Origin: an uncultured Candidatus Peregrinibacteria bacterium
GTDB taxonomy: Bacteria > Patescibacteriota > Gracilibacteria > Peribacterales > Peribacteraceae
Direction: 5' to 3'
Assembly: GCA_903854335.1 (NCBI GenBank)
Contig: CAINVY010000013.1
Location: 124,001-188,000 of the forward strand
DNA: 64,000 nt
Of this stretch, positions 24,744 to 32,688 are shown piece by piece. The notes below the pieces were generated by a model, which worked only from the letters and a program-made list of their open reading frames with translations, was not told the origin of the DNA and ran no database searches. Each line of letters opens with the position of its first letter. Position 1 is the stretch's first letter. A program made the position numbers and the translations under genes.

Positions 24744-26396
24744 TCAATACACCTCCTTCAAATAACACTCCTCACACAAAATTCTCCCGTCATACTCTTT
24801 TGGCCAGCTCGTTTCCACATGCTTTTGACATTTGCCGCACGCGGATGTTCGTAATTCTCCACTGAATGGGATGAGACGGAAATTTTCCTGCAAGCGGCGC
24901 GCATAGTACGCATTCGGCAGAGGACAGCCGAGTTCTTTGGCGAAGGCGAGGTCGGAGGATTGGATCTGAAAGGGGCGCTTCGCGGTGTCATCCCAGAAGA
25001 CGCTTTTCGTGATTTCTTCCGTCGCGTCTCCTGAGCGGTCGGGAATCGCCGAGGGGTCGAGCGCATCCATGACGCGCGGCTCTTCTTCCTCCTTCATGTG
25101 GAAGCCCAATTTCTTTCCTTCCTCCCGCGAGAGCGGCCAGTAGAACGCGGCGATGCTCTCTTCGTAGGGATTCGCAGCGAAGGTGCCGGGGAAAAATTGT
25201 CCGTATTCTCCAGTTCGTTTCATGGCAGCGATGCATTCAGTTTTCTTCTTCTCGTATTCCTCCGGCGTGTACTGCTTGTTGAAGATGCAGTACTTCTTGC
25301 CGACGAGGCCGCAGCATCCGAAACAGTACTGGCACTGGAAACACTGTGCGCAGTATTCCAAATACTTGCACTGGACGAGATTGTAGACGAAGCGGACGTC
25401 GTAACATTTGTCCTGCGCGAGAGTCGAGAGGTAGGCAATCTCGCAATTGAGGAGACTGAAACAGTCGAGACCATTTCGTACGTCGACCCCCGACCGCATG
25501 AGATTAACGCAATCTTCGATCTTGTTCGTCACGAAGAAACAGTTCGTGCAGTCCTTGCATTCGTGGAGGTAATCGCCGGTGCATCGCTCGCAGAGATCCA
25601 TGAACTGTGCGCGGTGCCAGGCTCGGCGGAGCATCATATCCAGGAATCGTCGTCGCGCATCTTCGTAGACGCTCCGCGAGCGGGAATCGAATTCCTTTGC
25701 TCTCCTCTCGAATTCTTCCTTCGTCAGTTGTTCGTTTCCTATGCAATACGATTTGTTTCGCAGGTTAGAGCAGAGAATGCAGTGGTGGCAGTTGCGGCAG
25801 TCATAGAGGAAGGCGCTGTCGCTGCAGTTCCAGCAGTGAAGCGCGAAGAGTGTCCGGAAGCATTGGTGCGAGTCGATGATATCGAAGCAATTCTCGCAGT
25901 CGAACGCAAAACAGCAGAACTGGCTGTTGCGTACGTTGACGCAACGGTAACAGTAGCGAATGTCCTCACCCTTGAAGACCGAATGGCAGAGGTAACAATT
26001 CCTTGAGTACCACACATCATCCGTGTATTCGCAGTTTTCGCTTCCCGCTCCCATGTTGTGCGCGATGGGGCAATGTCGAAAGAGCTCCCACATCTGTGGG
26101 AAGAATGGTTGCGTGAGATCAACTTCGGTGAAGGGTGGATCGGCGTGCTTGATCCACTCATCCTTGTGCCAAACGGGATAGGGGCAATTCTCGGAGAACA
26201 CCGAAATAATTTGTTTTCCGGTGCGGTCACATTTTCTCTTGTGGAGATTCCAGTGCTGCCAGAACGCGCCGAGCCATTGGAATCGAAAAACGGGGCTCAA
26301 GGTTGGCTCTCCCTCGATACCGATCTTCTTCCGGAGCGTCATCTCGTGATCGCTCACGGAGAAGGATTTGCCGGTGACACGGCAGGTGCGTTCCAC
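24744..26396 (-). CDS. Cys-rich array protein P2, the most divergent member
   Basis: 550 residues from a GTG start. A1 is degenerate: a lone Cys in CRVTGKSF replaces CxxC, the CPxC pair is missing, and only KCDRTGKQIISVF keeps the second-ribbon Cys. B1 and B2 are strongly Cys-rich (RNCYLC, RYCYRC, FCCFAFDCENC, CLEYC-like clusters, CFGCCGL, then KYCIFNKQYTPEEYE). A2 keeps ACGKC and LCEECYLKEVY but has lost the HP/CP ligand and the RNPRKLW string. It is 10 bases downstream of the glycosyltransferase-like gene and probably co-transcribed with it. The retained core argues against a dead gene. Confidence 0.82.
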   Translation of the reverse strand: MERTCRVTGKSFSVSDHEMTLRKKIGIEGEPTLSPVFRFQWLGAFWQHWNLHKRKCDRTGKQIISVFSENCPYPVWHKDEWIKHADPPFTEVDLTQPFFPQMWELFRHCPIAHNMGAGSENCEYTDDVWYSRNCYLCHSVFKGEDIRYCYRCVNVRNSQFCCFAFDCENCFDIIDSHQCFRTLFALHCWNCSDSAFLYDCRNCHHCILCSNLRNKSYCIGNEQLTKEEFERRAKEFDSRSRSVYEDARRRFLDMMLRRAWHRAQFMDLCERCTGDYLHECKDCTNCFFVTNKIEDCVNLMRSGVDVRNGLDCFSLLNCEIAYLSTLAQDKCYDVRFVYNLVQCKYLEYCAQCFQCQYCFGCCGLVGKKYCIFNKQYTPEEYEKKKTECIAAMKRTGEYGQFFPGTFAANPYEESIAAFYWPLSREEGKKLGFHMKEEEEPRVMDALDPSAIPDRSGDATEEITKSVFWDDTAKRPFQIQSSDLAFAKELGCPLPNAYYARRLQENFRLIPFSGELRTSACGKCQKHVETSWPKEYDGRILCEECYLKEVY

Positions 26397-26406
26397 GAGA
26401 ACTACT

Positions 26407-28206
26407 CTACATCACAAACGGGATGAGGATGAAGAAGGCTGTGCAAGCGAGAACAAGCAGCCAAATCACCCCGAGTCCGAGTCGTCGCAGCCACTTCGGT
26501 AACGCGTAGGCACCGTCGATCACGAATGCGATCACCGGAATGACCATGAGGATGCTGAAACGGAAATCCTCGCTCGGGGAGAAGGGGGCATGAATGCGAA
26601 AAGCGAAGTGAGACGCGATCAGAACGATGAAGGCGATGGCGAGAGGCAAACTTCGACGGGCATTCTTCATAAGATCGCGGCTGATACCGAAGACGAATAT
26701 CGGAATTGCGATCAGTGCGAGAGCGAGCATTCCCTGTGCGAGATGGAGAAGAGGAGAGAAGGAGAACTCTCCAAAGAAGGCGGAACGGAAGAGGTAGGTG
26801 AGGAAATATTGACGACCCAACGCGTCCGCCCACGGATCGTTGAACGGCTGCTGGAGAATGAGGAGGGGCGGGAAGGCGAGAAGGTGGGGCAGCGAAGACT
26901 TCAGTAACAGACCACTCGAGAGGTTGCCGACGTTGCCGACGATGGAGAGACTGCCCTCCGTCAAGAAGCGCAGAAGGTAGAGCCAGTCTGTGAGGAGAAG
27001 CAGGATGGCGGCGGATATGCCGAAGAGCATAACTTTCTCCTTCCAGCCGGTTTTCTTGAAGACGAGGAGGATCCAGGCGATCGCGAGGATCGGGAGCATG
27101 TTGCTCTTCGTGAGGATACCGAGAGCGATGGTGATGCAGGAGGCGATCCAGAAGCGGCGGCTGATTCTTCCTTTTGTGTTCCACCAACGAAGGAGCAATG
27201 CGAAGGCGAGGAAGGCAAGAAGGTGGAATAGTGAATCATTACCGATGCGCGGTGACATGAGAAGGAGCGCGGGAATCGTTGCCATCAGGCTTCCGAACAG
27301 CAGGAGCTTTCCTTTCTGTTTTTCTTCGGGATAGAGCATAAACCCGATCCAGAGTGCGACGAGGAAGGCCCCAACGGAGAAGAGCACGGAGAGAAATTGT
27401 GTCCTCGTCTCCGCACTGAAGCCCGACAGTCCGAGGATATTCGTGAGCTGCAGCCAGAGCGCCGAGAGGAAGTAGTAGAGCGGGGGCTGATACGATTCCC
27501 ATCCCTGTGACGTCGCAGGAATATTCCAATGTCGCAGGACGTAGAAAATATAATCCACATGTGCACCGGAATCATACGAACGCACGGACGACGGTGTCGC
27601 GAGGAAGTACGACCATCGAAGAATCACGCCGACGAAAAATATCTTCGGCAGTACGGAACCGCGCAGTTTCGGGACATGCCGCACAATGATGAAGATGCCG
27701 AGAGCGATGATCGCAAAGAGGAGCAACTCCCGGAGCATCACAACCGGATCCACAGAGGATGGCTGGATATCGATACCTCCTTTCCCTCCGGAATCCTGAA
27801 TGACGAATCGCAGCGTATTCTCTCCGCTCTTCAGGTAATTTCGGAGATCGACGGGGCGCTTCTGCGTGTAGTCGCACGGGGTGTCTGGATCATTGGGGAA
27901 TACTTTCGTGTTGATGGTTAACTGGCTTAGGCAATCGTCGGCGACGATGGTGAAATGCGTGGAATGGATCGGCATGAGATGCAGATGCACGCTTCCGGTC
28001 AGGATACTGCCATCCGAATCGACGGAGAGAGGCATGGAAGATGTTTGTTTCGGATTCTTGTCGTAGCGATATGATACCGCACCGAATTCGAGTACTGTCT
28101 GTTTCCAAAGAAACGCATAGAGGCAAAGGCCCAGAAGCAGCAACGCACATTCCAGGAGGAACACGTGCCTCTTGCGTGCAGGGACTCGAGTACGCTTCTT
28201 TCTCAT
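26407..28206 (-). CDS. Polytopic glycosyltransferase-like protein (PMT/ArnT-type, GT-C)
   Basis: 599 residues. A first membrane helix (about 12-35) is followed by an extracytoplasmic segment of about 110 residues resembling a beta-sandwich, then ten or so membrane helices. YDSGAHVDYIFYVLRHW and GWESYQPPLYYFLSALWLQL fit the first-loop acidic motif and the YxPPL motif of lipid-linked sugar transferases (GT-C fold). Donor and acceptor are unknown. The ATG at 28206 (MRKKRTRVPARK) gives a basic N-terminus; in-frame codons upstream run into the unit-end repeat. It is the only non-paralogue, non-regulator gene in the array. Confidence 0.8.
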   Translation of the reverse strand: MRKKRTRVPARKRHVFLLECALLLLGLCLYAFLWKQTVLEFGAVSYRYDKNPKQTSSMPLSVDSDGSILTGSVHLHLMPIHSTHFTIVADDCLSQLTINTKVFPNDPDTPCDYTQKRPVDLRNYLKSGENTLRFVIQDSGGKGGIDIQPSSVDPVVMLRELLLFAIIALGIFIIVRHVPKLRGSVLPKIFFVGVILRWSYFLATPSSVRSYDSGAHVDYIFYVLRHWNIPATSQGWESYQPPLYYFLSALWLQLTNILGLSGFSAETRTQFLSVLFSVGAFLVALWIGFMLYPEEKQKGKLLLFGSLMATIPALLLMSPRIGNDSLFHLLAFLAFALLLRWWNTKGRISRRFWIASCITIALGILTKSNMLPILAIAWILLVFKKTGWKEKVMLFGISAAILLLLTDWLYLLRFLTEGSLSIVGNVGNLSSGLLLKSSLPHLLAFPPLLILQQPFNDPWADALGRQYFLTYLFRSAFFGEFSFSPLLHLAQGMLALALIAIPIFVFGISRDLMKNARRSLPLAIAFIVLIASHFAFRIHAPFSPSEDFRFSILMVIPVIAFVIDGAYALPKWLRRLGLGVIWLLVLACTAFFILIPFVM

Positions 28207-28257
28207 TGTGGAGAGTAGCGTAGCACAACTCGTTTGGAGTGCGGAGCACGAGAGAAA

Positions 28258-28330
28258 AGTGAACAGTGGGAAGTGAACAGTGAACAGTGCTTGATATTCG
28301 TACCTCTTCCCACTGTTCACTGATAACTTT
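28258..28330. repeat. CAGTG-rich unit-end repeat, copy 3 (after P3)
   Basis: AGTGAACAGTGGGAAGTGAA is followed by CCCACTGTTCACTGATAAC; AGTGAACAGTGGG pairs with CCCACTGTTCACT perfectly over 13 bases. It ends at the P3 stop codon and lies about 50 bases upstream of the glycosyltransferase-like ATG. Confidence 0.75.
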
Positions 28331-30016
28331 TCAGTAGACTTCCTTCAGATAACATTCTTCGCAATACATCTTTTCCTTTCTCTCCGGGGCGTATGTCGTC
28401 TGCACTTCTTTGCCGCACTTCATGCAGGAGCGCTTCCAGAGTGTGCGGGGATTGCGCAGGCTCAAGCGTCGATCGTAGCGCACATCGGGATGGAGGCGCG
28501 GTACGGGAAGATCCTGACGTCGATAGAACTCCAATTCCTGTTTGATGATGCGGAAGGGTCGGCCGGTTTCTTCGCATTCCACGGCCCAATTCACGATATC
28601 ATCGGGAATGTCCTGAATGCGATCGGGAAGCAGAGAAGCGGGAATGGTCTTGGCGACAGAGAGCTTGGCATCGGTCATGTGTCTCCAGTGGTATCCCTCC
28701 GCGCGTGCTTCCCTTTCTGTGAGCGGAAGGTATTCGTACGCGAGAGATTCGTTGTAGCCGAAGGCGGAGAGGGACGGAGGGAAGTACTGGCCCCATTCTC
28801 CGTTTTTCTCCATGTGCGCGATGATCTTGGGGACGAGGAATTCGTACTCTTCCTGCGTGTACTGCTTGTTGAAGATGCAGAATTTCTTGTGGCGAAGGCC
28901 GCTGCAGCCGAAGCAGTCGTGACAATGGAAACACCACTCGCAGTAGAGCAGGTTCTGGCTGTGGAATACAAAGAGACAGTAGGCCGTGTTGTAGGTTTCG
29001 ATCGTGCCGAGCGTCTCGTAGGCGAGTTCGGGCTTGATGTACATGTTTGAGCAGTCGTAGTTGTCCTTCACCTTCACACCGACGGTCACGTAGCGGCTAT
29101 CCTGGCTCTCATTGACGTCGTAGCAGTCGAGGCAGTCGCGGGAATTCTCGATGTAGTCGCCGGTGCAATGCTCGCTGTTCACGACGTTCGCAAAGCGGTG
29201 CGGCGTTGTCATCCGCAATTGTTCCAATTCCTCTTTCATACGTGCCATTCCCTTGGCCGATCCGAAGAATTCCTTCACGCGGTTCTCGTATTCTTCCTTC
29301 GTCAGCTTCTCGTTGCGGAAGTGATACTCCTTCTGGCGCAGGTTAGAGCAGAGGCAGCAGTTGCTGCAGCCGACGAGATTGAGCGAGAAGAGGCAATCGC
29401 GGCAATTGGTAGAGAACGAGAGCGAAACGCAATGGTAGGACTTGTACACAGAGAAACAGTCATAGCAGAGCTCGCTGTCGTAGAGGTACGAGCAGTCGAC
29501 GGAATCCTTGCAGCTCTGCAGCAGCTTTCCGTAGTAGCAATCCTCGCAGTACTCGGAGGAGTTGATGAGGTAGCAGTCCTTGCAGTAGCCCGTTCCCGCG
29601 GTGAAGTCGGAATTTTCATTCCCGATCACCATCATACCGAGGCGGGGAACGTCGCTCTGGAGTCGGGCGAATTGTTCAAAGAATGGTTTCTCGAAGTCGA
29701 ATGCGCGTCCGTACTCCGTCATGTCAACGCGGTCGGCGTTCCACTCCTCATGCGTATAGACTTTGTGATGCTGTCCCGGCAGTGGCTCCTCGTGATAGAC
29801 CGACACGATTTCCTTTCCCGTGAGAGTTCCCTTGCGTCGGTAGAAGTTGCGTTCATTGCGGTGACACGTTCGCCGTTTCAATCTGCATGCGGGGCAGAAG
29901 ACGGGGAGGGGCGGGTGGATTTCCTTGCTGCCCAATGTGAACACCATCTTTTTCAGAAATGCCTCTTCATCAGGGAAGATCGGGAAGTCGTTACGGCACT
30001 GGCGGCAGGTGGACAT
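28331..30016 (-). CDS. Cys-rich array protein P3
   Basis: 561 residues. A1 has CRQC (4-7) and CPAC, but the second-ribbon Cys is Gly (RRKGTLTGKEIVSVY). B1 has dense pairs (GYCKDCYL, EYCEDCYYG, DCLFS, GCSNCCLCSNLR), and B2 has CTGDYIENSRDCLDCYDV, HCHDCFGCSGLRHKKFC and a KQYTQEEYE end. A2 has CEETGRPFRIIKQEL, LHPDVRY (His in place of the CP Cys), CMKC and CEECYLKEVY. It has no same-direction partner in its unit: the repeat separates it from P4 upstream and another lies after its stop. Confidence 0.85.
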   Translation of the reverse strand: MSTCRQCRNDFPIFPDEEAFLKKMVFTLGSKEIHPPLPVFCPACRLKRRTCHRNERNFYRRKGTLTGKEIVSVYHEEPLPGQHHKVYTHEEWNADRVDMTEYGRAFDFEKPFFEQFARLQSDVPRLGMMVIGNENSDFTAGTGYCKDCYLINSSEYCEDCYYGKLLQSCKDSVDCSYLYDSELCYDCFSVYKSYHCVSLSFSTNCRDCLFSLNLVGCSNCCLCSNLRQKEYHFRNEKLTKEEYENRVKEFFGSAKGMARMKEELEQLRMTTPHRFANVVNSEHCTGDYIENSRDCLDCYDVNESQDSRYVTVGVKVKDNYDCSNMYIKPELAYETLGTIETYNTAYCLFVFHSQNLLYCEWCFHCHDCFGCSGLRHKKFCIFNKQYTQEEYEFLVPKIIAHMEKNGEWGQYFPPSLSAFGYNESLAYEYLPLTEREARAEGYHWRHMTDAKLSVAKTIPASLLPDRIQDIPDDIVNWAVECEETGRPFRIIKQELEFYRRQDLPVPRLHPDVRYDRRLSLRNPRTLWKRSCMKCGKEVQTTYAPERKEKMYCEECYLKEVY

Positions 30017-30024
30017 GCGGTGAA

Positions 30025-30104
30025 AGTGTACAGTGAGAAGTGATCAGTGTTCAGTGGTTAATTTCCTTGTCACTGTTCACTGTCCACTAATCAATGATCA
30101 CTCA
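30025..30104. repeat. CAGTG-rich unit-end repeat, copy 4 (after P4)
   Basis: GTGTACAGTGAGAAGTGATC, CAGTGTTCAGTGGTTAATTT and CACTGTTCACTGTCCACTAA are nearly the same as copy 5. It fills the gap between the P4 stop and the P3 start, so it could also carry the P3 promoter (TGAACA, 17 bases, TACACT on the minus strand). Confidence 0.75.
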
Positions 30105-31784
30105 TCAATATACCTCCTTTAAATAACACGTTTCGCACAGAACGGATTCTTCGCGACCCGGCGCGTAGGTTGTTTGCATCTCCTTGCTGCATTTCGCGCA
30201 ATTTCGTTTCCAGAGCTTTCGGGGATTGCGTAGGACCAAACGACGGCGATGCCGCTCATTGGGATGGAGATGCGGAATTGGTAGACCCATGTTTCTGTAG
30301 AATTCCAATTCCTGCCTGATGATTTTGTACGGACGCTTCGTCGCTTCGCACTCAAGTGCCCAATTTAAGATGTCGTTGGGTATGGTATCGGTTAAATCCG
30401 GTAATTTCGAAGCGGGAATTGTTCGGTGCATTGTTTGGTTTTCTTCCGATGGCTCGTGCCACTTCCACCCGCGCGAAATGATCTCATTGTTGGCGAGTGG
30501 GAAGTATTCCTGCGCCAACGTTTCGTTGTAGGCGAATGGAGACAAGTCAATCGGGAAGAACTCACCCCATTCATTAGTCTTTCGCATGTGATCAATAATC
30601 TTTGGAAGAATCATCTCGTATTCATGCTGGGAATACTGTCGATTGAGGATGCAGTATTTCTTTCTGCGCAGTCCCACGCAGCCGAAACAATCCTCGCAAC
30701 TGTGGCAGCTGTCGCAGTAGAAAAGATCGCGGGAATCTCGACAGTACATGGTGAAGCGGTAACCGTACCCCATGAGACTCGTTGATTCGTAGCAGAGTTC
30801 AGTGCCATCGAAGAACGAGACGTCGAAGCAGTCGGTGGCTCCAAGGCCGTCATGAAGGTACGCGCAATCGCGAGAGGAGTAGACGTCGAATCCTCTGTGG
30901 ATGTTGCGACTGTCAAAGAGATTATTTCCGGTGACGTTCTCGCATCCGATGGCAGTTGCTGCAATGCGGATGGCATGTGCTCGCTTCAGATCTTCAAACT
31001 TCTGTGCCATTTCTCTACGCTTCGTCTCACTTCCCCGCATCTCATTCTTCAGTCGCGCGATCTCCTCGGCGCTTGAGGGCTTATTCAGAAGCCAATTCTT
31101 TTTTTGCCGAATTCCTATGCAGAGGAGCGAATCGGACACCCCTCTGCAGTCGGCGAGGTATGCGCTGCCATGACAATCGTCACAGTCCTGTGCATACTTC
31201 AGGTCGTAGCACTTGCGACAGTCAATGCACTCGTAAACGAGTTCGCAGTCGGTACACCAGAGAAAATCGACAGCGTTGCGGTTTTTTACGGCGCAGAATC
31301 CAAAGTAGGAATCCTCATTGTAATTTGCAGAAGTAATGAGATAGCAATTCTTGTTGTCGTCTGAAAAATTGCAGAACTCCGCATTCACTGCATTGTTGTT
31401 GACGAGCGGTGCGCGTGGCACAGCGCGTTGAAGATTCTGAAATTGAGAAAAGAACGAACACGTGAAATCGAATGCTCGCCCGTATGTCAGTGCATCCCAA
31501 TCATCACTCCACCATTCCTTGTGTGAATACACAACGAAAGGAGTGTCCGTATGAAAAAACGAAATGATCTCCGCACCGCTTAAATTGCTTTTCCTCCGAT
31601 ACAATATTCGCTCATTACGAAAGGCGAGACGACGGCGCTCTCTCTCTTCTGGGCAGAGTACGGGTGGAGGGATCACCTCTTTTTTCCCGCGAATTATTGG
31701 CGAAATTTTTTCATAGAAGAGGAGATCCTCGTCACGGATCTCGAAAGGGATTCCCGAGAGCTTGCATATGGCGTTTCGTGGCAT
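30105..31784 (-). CDS. Cys-rich array protein P4
   Basis: 559 residues. A1 is reduced: CKLSGIPF replaces CxxC, CPEE replaces CPxC, and KSNLSGAEIIS has Ser for the second-ribbon Cys, so A1 here probably cannot hold zinc as written. B1 shows NCYLITSANYNEDSYFG and CELVYECIDCRKCYDLKYAQ (cited in part). B2 has CENVTGNNLFDS, CHSCEDCFGCVGLRRKKYC and a RQYSQHEYE end. A2 is intact: CEATKRPYKII, LHPNERH, CAKC, CETCYLKEVY. It lies 86 bases after the second TrmB-type gene, forming a regulator-P4 unit. Confidence 0.85.
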   Translation of the reverse strand: MPRNAICKLSGIPFEIRDEDLLFYEKISPIIRGKKEVIPPPVLCPEERERRRLAFRNERILYRRKSNLSGAEIISFFHTDTPFVVYSHKEWWSDDWDALTYGRAFDFTCSFFSQFQNLQRAVPRAPLVNNNAVNAEFCNFSDDNKNCYLITSANYNEDSYFGFCAVKNRNAVDFLWCTDCELVYECIDCRKCYDLKYAQDCDDCHGSAYLADCRGVSDSLLCIGIRQKKNWLLNKPSSAEEIARLKNEMRGSETKRREMAQKFEDLKRAHAIRIAATAIGCENVTGNNLFDSRNIHRGFDVYSSRDCAYLHDGLGATDCFDVSFFDGTELCYESTSLMGYGYRFTMYCRDSRDLFYCDSCHSCEDCFGCVGLRRKKYCILNRQYSQHEYEMILPKIIDHMRKTNEWGEFFPIDLSPFAYNETLAQEYFPLANNEIISRGWKWHEPSEENQTMHRTIPASKLPDLTDTIPNDILNWALECEATKRPYKIIRQELEFYRNMGLPIPHLHPNERHRRRLVLRNPRKLWKRNCAKCSKEMQTTYAPGREESVLCETCYLKEVY

Positions 31785-31870
31785 GAGCTCATTTTCTTTC
31801 TAAAATAGTTTGGGTCAAAAATATCGCTGAAGCAGTTTGAATCTTGGTATCTGAAAGCCAAAAACTGTGC

Positions 31871-32638
31871 TTAGACGTTCTCGATCTTCTGAGAAAAGAG
31901 TTCGAAGCGGGCGCGCTCCGCATCGGCGAGCGTTCGGGACTTAACGAGGACGGCGTAAGGATTCTCTGGATCGCGGAAGTGAGCGTAGAGAACTTCGTTG
32001 CCGGTATCCGAGAAGACAATGAAGTGATGTTTAAAGTCGAAGTCAAAGACCTTGGTGCGGCTGAGGAATTTCTTTGCGGCATCTCGCGTGCAAAAGTGGT
32101 CAGTGAAGGGGCCGAAGGTGGTGCAGATGGCGCGGTGAGCCGCATGCTTCATCCGATCCTTGCGGAAGTTCACAGGTGTGTCCAATCCTCCGATGATCGG
32201 AACGAAGTGTTCGAAATCTCCGAAGTCGATATTCGTGTCATATTTAGTCTGCGCCATGTGCAAGTATGCGTCGCGAATCTGGTCCGGTGTGTAGTACGTT
32301 TCGAAAGAGTCGCTCTCGGATCCAGCCCTATGGAGGTAAGGGGCAATTTCCTTGAGCTTCATGATATTTTTCCTCAGCGATCGTTCTTGCTTCTGGAGTT
32401 CAGCGACGACGTGTTTCAGCGAGCGAGCGGAGATTCCATCTTGAGTATTCTCCACGACTTTCAGTGCGCGCAGACGATCGAATGCACGGTAGGTGGAGCT
32501 CTTTGTAAGCCCCGTGCGCTTCACGAGATCCCAGATGGACGCAGCGGGATTCTTCACCAGCTCTGCATATACCCGCACTTCCGCTTCACTGAAGCCGCAG
32601 TCGAGGAGGAGCGAGCGGAGCTTTTGGGAAAGTTTCAT
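31871..32638 (-). CDS. TrmB-type transcriptional regulator, array unit P4
   Basis: 255 residues from the ATG at 32638 (MKLSQKLRSLLLDCGFSEAE). The winged helix covers residues 5-70 (VYAELVKNPAASIWDLVKRT, GLTKSSTYRAFDRLRALKVV), then a Lys/Glu-rich helix (ELQKQERSLRKNIMKLKEI) and a ligand-type C-terminal domain. An upstream in-frame ATG at 32674 is rejected because the promoter and inverted repeat overlap it. The predicted transcript start falls at or next to the ATG, so translation may be leaderless. Confidence 0.8.
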   Translation of the reverse strand: MKLSQKLRSLLLDCGFSEAEVRVYAELVKNPAASIWDLVKRTGLTKSSTYRAFDRLRALKVVENTQDGISARSLKHVVAELQKQERSLRKNIMKLKEIAPYLHRAGSESDSFETYYTPDQIRDAYLHMAQTKYDTNIDFGDFEHFVPIIGGLDTPVNFRKDRMKHAAHRAICTTFGPFTDHFCTRDAAKKFLSRTKVFDFDFKHHFIVFSDTGNEVLYAHFRDPENPYAVLVKSRTLADAERARFELFSQKIENV

Positions 32639-32645
32639 GGGTAAT

Positions 32646-32674
32646 ATTAAACAATAATGTTCAATTAAATGCAA
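32646..32674 (-). promoter_or_regulatory. Promoter with internal inverted repeat, second TrmB gene
   Basis: Minus-strand TTGCAT (32674-32669), 17 bases, TTTAAT (32651-32646). Within it TTGAACA and TGTTTAA (six of seven paired) form an inverted repeat with a four-base centre at 32647-32664. The position between -35 and -10 is what a repressor site would occupy; autoregulation is inferred. Confidence 0.5.
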
Positions 32675-32688
32675 GGAACAGCCATAGC

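Noticed and set aside
24744-26396. P2 as a pseudogene
   Set aside because: Despite lost ligands, the frame is intact over 550 residues and B1, B2 and the final CEECYLKEVY are conserved.
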